From contig JAUDYN010000007.1 in assembly GCA_030407005.1 (NCBI GenBank), positions 1,922,001 to 1,986,000 on the forward strand: 64,000 nucleotides of DNA, read 5' to 3'. Position numbers and translations under genes: made by a program. Origin of the DNA: Desarmillaria ectypa (Eukaryota; Basidiomycota; Agaricomycetes; Agaricales; Physalacriaceae). The stretch's first letter is position 1, and each line of letters begins with the position of its first letter. Below are positions 55,701 through 64,000 of the stretch, piece by piece. The notes under the pieces were generated by a model, which had not been told where the DNA came from, searched no databases, and saw only the letters and a list, made by a program, of their open reading frames with translations.

Positions 55701-58265
55701 TGCCGTGAAAATGTATAGTCCATTCTTGTCCCGATGCTGTTCTCTCCTTTTCTTCTTCTCCTTGGCCGCCTTTTCGGTGTCAATACGTTGAATTCGAGGC
55801 TCTCCATAGGTAGCAGAAGCTGAAAATTCCATGTCGGAGTCAGACGATTGGTAGTCATCGGCAAGTCTATGTTGTGAGGATGTGGGCTTCGCTGATAGAT
55901 GAAAAGTCAGCTTGGTCTGACGCTCACATTTCTTCCCGCTGCTCCGATGACCCGTCGCAGAATGATACACCGATGATGATCGGTGTCTCCCACTACGCTG
56001 AATCCCTGTAGAGGAAGCTGGATGACGTTTCCTTGACCTTTTGGATCTCCGCCTTTCACCATCAAGCATGCAGTCAATAACGTCCTTCTCTTTGAGGATG
56101 ACTCTCCTCTTGGGTTGAGACGATGGCCGTTGCCCAGGATGTCCGTAGTCGTCCCCGTAGAAGACTTCGTCATCCGATGTATCCGATATCTCAATAACGT
56201 CTGGCGCAGCATGGCCGGTCTCGAAATCGAATAAGTCATCATCAGGAATGCGAGGCATATTATCAGTGTCGTCGCCATTATCGTTGTCCCTTTCACTCTC
56301 ACTTTTTGGAATGGGTGGTTCGTCATCCGAGCTTTCCGAATCCCCAAGAATTTTCCCGTTCGACCGTGGCTGCTTGGCGATCCTAGAGCGGCTTTGTCCT
56401 GGGAGCAGATTGACTTCCTCTGCCTCACTACCTGATAATACAACAGAACTTTGGCGTCGGAATTTGCGACTCTTGGCAGCAGGTTTCCGCTTGTCAAATT
56501 TACCCAACATGAAAGCCGGGTACATTCGTTTGAGCACTTTCATTCGTTTGCGATCCTCTGCGTTCAGGTCATCTTCTGAATCGCTGCTACTGGGAGAGGT
56601 ACTTCTATCTGGAGTAAGTTCGTTGGCGGGAGATTGTATACGACCAACTGGATCATCGATGATAATCGGAGTGTCGTACGAGTTGGATAGCATTCGGTCG
56701 CCATCATTATCGAACAAGTCAGGAGCACTCGGGCCTGGGGAAGACCTGGAAGAGGCCGGGGAATGGGGCGGTGGAGAGGGAGAGTGCAGATCAGCGCGAT
56801 TGGGCGACAGCGATCGCACATCGCTGTATGGAGATGATGGTGTTGGAGCATTAACCTATAGCATAAACTAGGTTAAAGTCATCCAACACTGGAGAGGAGT
56901 ACTTTACCACGATGTCAACGCCTATGTGTCGTGAAACCGCTGGTGCAATTGCTCGTTTCTCTCTGTGCTCTTCATTGGCTGCAGCTGCCTCTCGTCTTTC
57001 GCGTGCCTTCCTTTCCCTCTCCACTCTCTTCCACTCTCTGCGCGTCGCCCGCATCTCCTTATCTTCTTCGTCCGAACTAGACAGCTGATCAGGCAAGCCT
57101 AACCGTGACATGTGTTCTGGACTCCGACTCCTGGGTTTTATTCGATCATATTCTGTATGTACATAGTCCTGATCCTGAGTCTCTTCTTCATAGTGATCTT
57201 CGCGAGTTTTGTGATATTGGTCGCCGCGACGAGGGCTTCTCGTTTTGACGATGGCGTCCGGGTTGTCACGTAGCTGATTCTGGTACAGGGCTTTGTCGTA
57301 TTCATATGGTTTGACTTGACGAATACTTCGCGTGCGGAAAGAATAACGGGACTCGTTTTGAGCAAGATCGAATCCTTCGCGCTCAAGAGCTTCGCGTTCT
57401 TCGGGGAGTATGACAGGCGGTGAATGTGAGGAGCTAGGAGAAGAATCATTTTTCGGAGGAGTAGAAGGGTTTGTCCTTGGTGAAGAAGTAGGAGTGAGAG
57501 GAGACGATGGCATGTTTGGTGAGCGGGGCTTCTGGGGTGAAAACTGGAATAGATCGTCATAATTGTCATGGGAAGTGCCTGTGATGATCGAAGTGGATCG
57601 TGGAGGAGTAGATGCTGAATCTCTGGGGGAGCAGGAAGCAGTGGCATGGTATTCACAATGCTCTGGGCTGCTATTTAGTGGCAACTTTGGCAGAGTAGGT
57701 GAGGCAGCAGGCGAGGGAGGCATAGATGGACGACGATGTGCATTCAGGGATGATGGAGAAGAAGAGAATAAGCATTGCTTTGCTTCGGAGCTACTAGTCA
57801 TTGGCCCTGGTGATGGGGTACCGTGCAGAAAATCCAAAGGGTCCTGTGAACCTTCAGACCCCGCACGTAAGTCTTCCTCTGCTTCAAAATGTCCTCTAGA
57901 CGTACAAGCTGCTGCTTGAATTTCATCCAATATATGGGGAATAAAGGGTGAAGAAAGGCTTGGAAGTCGCTGAGGAGGGGGTCGAAGGGTGGAGCTATGT
58001 GGTATAGGGCTTGGTACTGAAGTGGGTCTCGAAAGAACAGGACCACCGTGCGATAGCTATAATAGCATTAGCCATATAAAAACTGCCCGGTAGCGGGTCC
58101 ACCAACCTTTGCACGCTTCCTTGGAGGGCTGTCCACGTTCGACTCTTCATGCGCCGCTTGGTTGCTCGTGACGATATTCGGGTGAAGCCAGGCACGCCGC
58201 GCGAAAGCGGTAAGCTCTTCCAACTCCTCCGGATCTGAAGTTTCTACCACTTCATCGTCCGTCAT
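52741..58265 (-). CDS. Mus7/Mms22-family replication-repair protein
   Basis: The longest gene of the window, about 1,750 residues in about seven exons, including one open block of about 1,040 codons. It begins MTDDEVVETSDPEELEELTA. Exon 2 reads LSHGGPVLSRPTSVPSPIPH and a long Ser/Pro-rich disordered stretch with EALEREGFDLAQNESRYSFR and SIRQVKPYEYDKALYQNQLR. Exon 3 carries DRKRMKVLKRMYPAFMLGKF, the conserved Mus7/Mms22 motif (PF09462). The rest is long helical, probably HEAT-like, to the end VLRPALMKGIFVSHVM. Yeast Mms22 recruits the Rtt101 cullin ligase to stalled forks and supports recombination; Schizosaccharomyces Mus7 does similar. The disordered N-terminus has many SQ/TP sites. Coding seems continuous with no frame break. 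Confidence 0.85.
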
Positions 58266-60385
58266 GGCACTTGGTGAGACTAGGTTGCGACTCGCGATGC
58301 ACGCAGGTCGTGGTCCAGGTCACCCTCAGGGACTGCGTGGGACGTCACAGAAACGCGACATCACGTGATGTGACACTGGCTTGAGCGGCCCGGCGGTCCG
58401 ACAGCGCGATCGGACTCGGCTAGACATTATGCGCTGTGCGGAACAGTGTTGTGCGGGTCACCGAAGTCATGACGGTCACAAAATCGTAACCGTTACAGGC
58501 ATTAAATGACCATGACTCTCCCCATGCCATCGTGACCTTGCCTACGCAGGGACCGGAATGCCGAGAAAATGGTGACAAAACAGGCATGCTGATGACCAGA
58601 CAAATAGACGTTGTGAGCTGACAGAGCCAGCGCACATAAGGTGCTGACTAAGCAGACGAGAGAGCTTCTCAACTCTCTCGATTGCAGCCAGCATCGTTTA
58701 CGCAAGAAATCTTCACCCACCCACCCAACCTTAAGCCTTGACTCCGAGGGAGTCCATATCCCTCTGGAATCTCGCTCACAAAAGTATTCTCTCTCTCCCA
58801 TCCAATTTAGGAAGTCGGCAGTCGCGTAGGCAGCGTCAACATCTCGAGTTGAATTCGAGGTGGAATTGAGTTGGATTTGTAAATTCATAGCTGGTAAAGC
58901 TCACTCAGTGTTGATACAGATGCATCAATGAATTAATTTACTCTATCTGAAGCAATCACACTACTGTAGCATTTCGACCAGATGTTTTTATAACGCATAG
59001 CGCAGCACTCTGAACTGAACTTGACTCATATTCTATAACGCAAAATGCAAGGTTATGAATATATTTATCTGCGAGCACTATAGACCCCATTTTGGACCTA
59101 ATTTTGTCCTTTCACAAAAATTTCATCGCATTTTAGATGGAACTGTCTAGCAGTTGTTTACAGGACGGTCTGACCACTGTACCGTGTGTGAAATCCTTGT
59201 AAAGAGTATACCTACATACATTTAATAATGAACATGAACCCGAGTGAACCTAAGCCATCACGCCTCACACCCGGTGAATATCCGATTGAAATACTACGAC
59301 GTACTGCTAGTATTGTGTTGTTGATACCATCTTAGGCGGCTACGCCGCCTTCTGAGTAAATTAAAATCATTTCACTCAATCATTTGCCTTGAAATATCCC
59401 GGTTACTCCCTTCCCTTGAGTTCGAGCTTGCCGCGAAGCAACCAACTATAGTTAAAGAAGCAAAAAAAAAAAAAAGCAGTGAAAATAGGAGATCTTTTGC
59501 ACTACGACTACACCCTACTTAGCACTTACTGCGCCTAAAGCATTCTTGAATTTGTCGCATAGTCTTCTGGTTACGGGTGTTAAGACATGGCTTCAACAAC
59601 ATTCTCACCTTCAAAATTAAGAGATCAACATGTCGAAGGTAATGTGAATATTTCTGGAAACAGCTATTAGTGATGAATTATCAGCTGAAATTAAGCTGTA
59701 CTGATCTGAGCATCCCATGACATTGTAGGTAGACACTATATCTTCTCCTGGAAGAAAGCTAAGACGATGCCAGTTGATCTAAAAGAGGAAATGAGCGCCG
59801 TTCAAGAGTGTCAATAAAACGGAGGAGTCAAAGTATTGCTTGAGTACGCAATTTTTTATACTCTAGGACAGTGAGTATTGGTTCCGCATGCTTCATAATC
59901 GATGCGGAGTTTTTTGAACCAGAGAAATAACAGTTAGGCTTAGCCAACGCAATCGGTGTCAAACGACCAGATTCCTCAATAAACATCTTCCTCCTCCTCA
60001 GAAATGGCAGCGGTAACTCTAGTCGTGTTACCACGAAACGGCTTGTTTGAATTTCCGTACTATGAGTAAAGCCAAGGTAGAAGAATAACTTGACCAGACT
60101 GTTGTTCTTATAACATGGACCCTATCGACGCACACGACATAAGTGACATAGCGGTGAATTACCGTGGTCACCCAAAGTTAGGGTCTGCGGGAACAGCCTT
60201 ATTAGGGTCCGAGCCCCTAGGTAAGCTCTCAATCACCGTCCATCACCACCAACTCGACAACCACGATCCGTCCATCTTTTCTTCATATCAGTGCCTCTGA
60301 CCATTTCTTCTCTTTCATCTGCATTTGGCGATAAGAAATCGACATTTGCCATACCCGTGTTCTTCCACCTTTTTTCGCAGTCTTA
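58266..60385. other. 2.1-kb gene-poor gap
   Basis: The longest unassigned stretch. It contains short minus-strand frames (58502-58888) with no motifs, a run of 14 A near 59462, the hairpin at 59334, and a possible 5' exon of the Sec14 gene (60115-60220). The right end probably holds the Sec14 promoter. No tRNA or snoRNA signature was recognised. Confidence 0.5.
59334..59350. repeat. Perfect small hairpin
   Basis: AGGCGGC-TAC-GCCGCCT: a 7-base GC-rich stem and a 3-base loop in AT-rich surroundings. It may be a terminator-like or non-coding RNA stem, or chance. Confidence 0.5.
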
Positions 60386-61526
60386 ATGTCTTCCACACAA
60401 CCGCAAGCTGCCAGTGCAAGCCCCATGCCTGCGGGAGTCACCGACCCCAACTACAAGCCTGGTCCTGGTCGTTTGGGTAATCTTACCGTTGTTCAGCTTC
60501 ATGCTTTGGAGAAGTTCAAGAAAGAAGTCAAGGACGAAGGCTGGTTTGTTGAAGAGAGAATGGACGATGAACTTATGCTCAGGTCTGTCCCTATTTCTCG
60601 CCTAGGCTCTAGTTTTGTCGTACGACAAGATTTTAGTGCCTACGATGCTGGCGGATGACTTACTCCGCTCCTATTAGATTCTTAAGAGCCCGCAAATTTG
60701 ATGTGGCGGCCGCGAAAAAAATGCTGCACGAGTGCGAGCAGTGGAGAAAGGAGTTTGGAATTGAGGAGATTATGAAGTACGGCATCTCTTCTCGTGGCCT
60801 CATTCTTTTCTCATTGCATCCCAGGAACTTCGACTTCAAGGAGAAGAAAGACGTGGACAAGTATTATCCTCAGTATTACCACAAGATGGATAAGGTTAGC
60901 CCTACCGACCTATCCATATCCATGTCCTTTACAATTGCCTTTGTTTCCTTCCATAGGATGGCCGACCGATTTACATCGAGCGTCTTGGCTACCTCAACAT
61001 AAAAGAGCTCTACAGAATCACATCCCAGGAACGTCAGCTCCAGCGTCTTGTCTACGAGTACGAAAAGAACTACAACGATCGCCTACCCGCCTGTTCAAAG
61101 GCCTGCGGGCATCCCGTAGAAACATCCTGCACAATCCTTGACCTGTGGAACGTTTCTCTCAGCAACTTTTATCAGGTCAAGGACTACGTCATGTCGGCCT
61201 CGTCCATCGGCCAGAACAGGTACCCGGAATCCATGGGCAAATTCTACATCATCAACTCGCCTTGGGCATTCAGTGCCGTATGGCGGATCATTAAGCCGTG
61301 GCTGGATGAAGTCACCGTCAGCAAGATTGACATCATTGGGAGCGACTATAAAGATAAGTTACTGGCTCAGATCCCAGCCGAGAATCTTCCCAAGGATTTT
61401 GGAGGGCTGTGCCAGTGCGAGGGAGGGTGCTCGTTGAGCGATGCCGGTCCATGGAACCTTACCGACGCGGTCGTGCACACCTCAGCAGCAAATGGAAACG
61501 GAGTGCCAAATGGCAATGCCGTGTAG
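60386..61526 (+). CDS. Sec14-like phosphatidylinositol transfer protein
   Basis: At least four exons. It starts MSSTQPQAASASPMPAGVTD and has the CRAL-TRIO N-domain (VVQLHALEKFKKEVKDEGWF then FLRARKFDVAAAKKMLHECE). After introns follow NFDFKEKKDVDKYYPQYYHK, DGRPIYIERLGYLNIKELYR, and the lipid-binding domain VETSCTILDLWNVSLSNFYQ, RYPESMGKFYIINSPWAFSA and WLDEVTVSKIDIIGSDYKDK. It ends LPKDFGGLCQCEGGCSLSDA and a short tail. The sequence is close to yeast Sec14, which exchanges phosphatidylinositol and phosphatidylcholine and supports Golgi secretion. An upstream exon (60115-60220) could be spliced in frame through an acceptor at 60380 to add about 37 residues. Confidence 0.92.
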
Positions 61527-61774
61527 ATGTCAGCGGTTGTCTTTTCATTCGCTCATTTTTGCTGGGACGGAAAACTAATTGTACAGAGTAATTCAGATAT
61601 ACCACTTTCCTTGTACTGCATTCGCTTGTTAAGATAGAATCGGTGACAGTGATGAGGAAGTTAATATAGTCTTAACTACACTCATTATGAGGTCGTCTTT
61701 GTTGAAGCAATATTCGTGAAGTGAGAAAACAATTGATGTTCCTCAGCCATCACTAGGGCCTAGTGCTAAATAAC

Positions 61775-62640
61775 TCAGCACCAGCAGAACCTGAAAATGA
61801 ATCAGTCAAAATACCTCATGCAACAGATAAACAGACTTCCCCCCGGTTCAACCGGATCACGTCAGCGGGGCTCCCGGCGTCTCTTGAGCGCAGGAAGATG
61901 TTCTTTCCTTTCAAAATGAATTGCCCCACGATGTTGTTACCACACTCGAGCGCATTAGGTAAATACCATATTTTTATCTTCTCCATCCTATATCTTCCAG
62001 CGACATATTTAAGGACTGACAACAAGTTCTCAAAGTTTTCCTGATTAGCCCCACAGTGGACGATCTCTCAAAATATCCAAGTTGCAAAGGCAGTTTCATC
62101 ATCATGTGTAGCCTTATCAGAAGTCCTGAAAATGACGCCCCAGCGCATCACTGGTGACTCCAGTTTTCCCCAAAAATATCCCGACTTTGTTCGCTGGAAC
62201 ATTTCGACGCCCTGACCGGGCAGAAAAGTGAGGAGGGTCTTTCCGGAGTCCAAGGCCAACCATTTCGCAATCAGTTCCTACTTGAGCTTCTCTTCATCGA
62301 CGCTTGTAAATCATCCACAGCCAATTACCTCTATCTCTCGTCTGAAATCGAGTTTGCAGTAGCGTCCACATTAAGTGTTTTGGTATCCCATATCGTGGCG
62401 TCCCTCAACACCCACCCTTCAACACTATCCGTGGGTCCGCAAGATTGATAAAAGTCACCGACATCACTCCAGAGTGTAGGAAAATGACCCAGGTGTATAT
62501 CTGCAGACCTTTGAGGCGGTGAGCCCCCATGTTTCTGGAAACGCAGGAAACAAGGAGGGATCGATAGCAAGGACCTAATGCGTCATATGCTTCGCGTATC
62601 ACTGATGTCGAAACTGTTCTGGTGTCAAAACCGCTGCAAT
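61775..62640 (-). pseudogene. Broken tandem copy of the Lyc1-like acetyltransferase
   Basis: The same blocks as the intact neighbour appear in the same order. AAVLTPEQFRHQ then a stop and YAKHM, FPTLWSDVGDFYQSCGPTDS then VEGWVLRDATIWDT, TLLTFLPGQGVEMFQRTKSG, and LKYVAGRYRMEKIKIWYLPN. The last exon after a 45-base intron encodes FCWC and a stop at 61775, just like the intact gene. Stops and shifts after HQ, in the segment before the WSDVG block, and at the last intron edge destroy the frame. It is therefore a pseudogene from a tandem duplication, although a shorter transcript may exist. Confidence 0.75.
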
Positions 62641-63067
62641 CCCATATATTGGTACAGTCATGGAGCGTGAACCCATGTGAAGCACCTTACGAATGTATTT
62701 AACCCGTACATCTAGTAACAGCTCTGCTAGCGACTTCATAACACAGGCATTATCTCACATCTATGGATAAGATGTCAGTCGAAGCATGCCATGACGCAGT
62801 AGTAATATCTTTATACAACCTTCAATGGCCTATAGCTATCATGACCGTAGTAGCGTATGGATTTCTCTTCAGTATTATAATGTTTATCATACATCGATCA
62901 GGTGTTGGTGGAGAAGACCGTTCCTCAGTCAAGACTATGAAAACGCGCCTGCGTATGGTAGAACTTGGTGAAGGAGTAAAGACGGATGAAAGGCTTAGCA
63001 TTCAACGTTCCTATCGTTATGAATCGACAGCACATATATACTAGTAACTGAGGGTTGTCCACGACGT
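62641..63067. other. Gap between the two acetyltransferase copies
   Basis: About 430 bases. A plus frame at 62763-63044 (93 codons) has one hydrophobic stretch (AIMTVVAYGFLFSIIMFIIH); it lies opposite the 3' flank of the intact copy and is of doubtful reality. Confidence 0.4.
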
Positions 63068-64000
63068 TCAGCACCAGCAGAACCTTGACAACATTAGTCA
63101 AAATGTTTTTCGCGAAGGGAATAACGCACTTTTCATTATTCAGCCATACAACATTGCTCGGGGCCTCCGCTCCATTCCACTTGAACGCTGGAAGATGCAA
63201 TTCTCGTTCTATATGCAGTGCACCGTGGTTCTGCGCTATGCTTTTGTGTACTTCCGGTAAATTCCATATTTCTATCCTCTCTATACCGTGTTTTCTAGCA
63301 ACGAACTTCAGAGCCGACACGAGGTCCATAAAGATTTCCTTGCCTGCCCGCAGACGGGTAACGAGGAGAGTCGGTGGTTCCATCTCGAAGGTCCACGTCG
63401 CCATTGCAGTATGCTCATCGAGCGTTGTCGTGGTCTTGCCAGGCTCTATGGGCCACTTAGACTCACAGACAACACCCCAGTACTCCACTAAAGGCTTGAA
63501 CTTTCCCCAGACATGCTCCGTCCTTCTTCTTTGGAACTTTTCAACACCTTGTCCAGGCAAGAAGGTGAAGAAAGTCTCCCCGGTGTTCGAAGCCAGCGAC
63601 ATGGCCGCCATGTCCACCTTAATTCTCCGGTCATCGATAGAATGCAACGTTTCCACGTCACTTGTACTGAGCCATTGCCACTGCCGACTATTATCGATGC
63701 CAGCGTCACCAGCTTCGACATCCCATATGGTAGAAATTGCGTCTCTTACCACCCAACCTTCGGAGTCAGTCGTAGGGCCGCAGGATTGATAGAAATGGCC
63801 GACATCACTCCACAAAGCCGAAAAATGACCATGTACCAACCAGGTAGGTCTCTCCGGGGGTAAACCCCATGCTTCCGGAAATGCAGACGGCAAAGACGAA
63901 CGGGGAGCTAGTACCCAGTGTAGCAGGCGCATCATATGTTTCGCGTACCCTCGGCATCGAAACCGTTCCGGCGTAAATACCGTTGCGATTGCATAGCAAG
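63068..64000 (-). CDS. Lyc1-like N-acetyltransferase (5' end outside the window)
   Basis: The gene enters from the right edge. Its visible part starts AIATVFTPERFRCRGYAKHM and MRLLHWVLAPR, the end of a GNAT domain with the RCRGYA acetyl-CoA loop (Q/RxxGxA). It continues HFSALWSDVGHFYQSCGPTT and EGWVVRDAISTIWDV, the C-terminal domain seen in fungal Lyc1-type lysine acetyltransferases, and AFKWNGAEAPSNVVWLNNEK. An inferred intron with a GTGCGT donor (about 63114) and an acceptor just before 63083 gives the last residues NEKFCWC and a TGA at 63068, matching the usual Lyc1 ending. The unspliced frame would run about 50 codons further to 62925, with no family-like sequence. The role in lysine catabolism is by analogy only. 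Confidence 0.75.

Noticed and set aside
58502..58888. 128-codon minus frame upstream of the Mus7-family gene
   Set aside because: It has no recognisable domain and no splice-compatible partner exon; kept as part of the gene-free gap.
62763..63044. 93-codon plus frame with one membrane-like stretch
   Set aside because: It lies in the 3' flank of the minus-strand acetyltransferase, has no relatives that I recognise and no clear promoter.
62925..63067. Unspliced C-terminal extension of the acetyltransferase
   Set aside because: The spliced end NEKFCWC fits the family and is also kept in the broken copy; the extension has no family features.

Overview
This window is nuclear DNA from a basidiomycete fungus, most likely an agaricomycete (mushroom-forming, wood- or litter-decaying). 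Genes are tightly packed on both strands, and most are cut by many introns of about 45-60 bases with GT-AG ends. The gene content fits this origin: a basidiomycete-type GH45 endoglucanase, a CYP63-like P450, a Kei1-type sphingolipid subunit and a Ste50 adaptor that carries SH3 domains. No tRNA, rRNA or CRISPR array was seen. Coordinates of intron-containing genes run from start to stop codon; exon joins were worked out by hand from splice signals and reading-frame continuity.

Layout. From 1 to 22.9 kb the region is dense housekeeping: Kei1 (partial), a PQ-loop membrane protein, TMEM14-like, NDUFAF7-like complex I assembly factor, MMS19, an unrecognised 457-residue protein, a CLC chloride channel, Mediator subunit 4, a dual-specificity phosphatase, secreted GH45, a small membrane protein, a nuclear-basket nucleoporin with RanBP2 zinc fingers, the CDK7/Kin28 kinase and a small hydrophobic protein. 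From 23 to 29 kb lies a gene graveyard: two diverged tandem copies of an unrecognised gene, a broken MYND-finger fragment, the broken C-terminal end of a GH71 alpha-1,3-glucanase and a decayed LINE-type retrotransposon tail. From 29 to 48.9 kb dense genes return: a J-protein, OHCU decarboxylase, a Gfo/Idh/MocA dehydrogenase, a short inverted-repeat transposon (MITE), an unrecognised acidic protein, BRAP-like RING/UBP ligase, Dbr1, Ipi3, a DNAJB6-like J-protein, Ste50 and a long Pro/Ser-rich protein. From 49 to 58.3 kb come a P450 and a very long Mus7/Mms22-family protein. A 2.1-kb gap precedes a Sec14-like lipid transfer protein. The window ends in a tandem pair of Lyc1-like acetyltransferases, one broken and one intact but cut by the window edge.

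How the genes relate. There is no operon logic. Genes mostly come as divergent pairs sharing 50-400 bases of upstream DNA (NDUFAF7/MMS19, CLC/MED4, small membrane protein/nucleoporin, CDK7/hydrophobic protein, OHCU/dehydrogenase, Ipi3/J-protein, Ste50/Pro-rich protein) or as convergent pairs. Several products meet in the same processes: MED4 and CDK7 in RNA polymerase II transcription, MMS19 and CDK7 around TFIIH/Fe-S biology and repair, MMS19 and Mus7 in genome maintenance, and Dbr1 and Ipi3 in RNA processing.

I found no clearly new multi-gene system. The best leads are the 754-bp MITE with about 105-base arms, the tandem unknown-family pseudogenes, a coding exon that consists only of the start codon, divergent genes whose start codons overlap in a single CATG, and the duplicated acetyltransferase.
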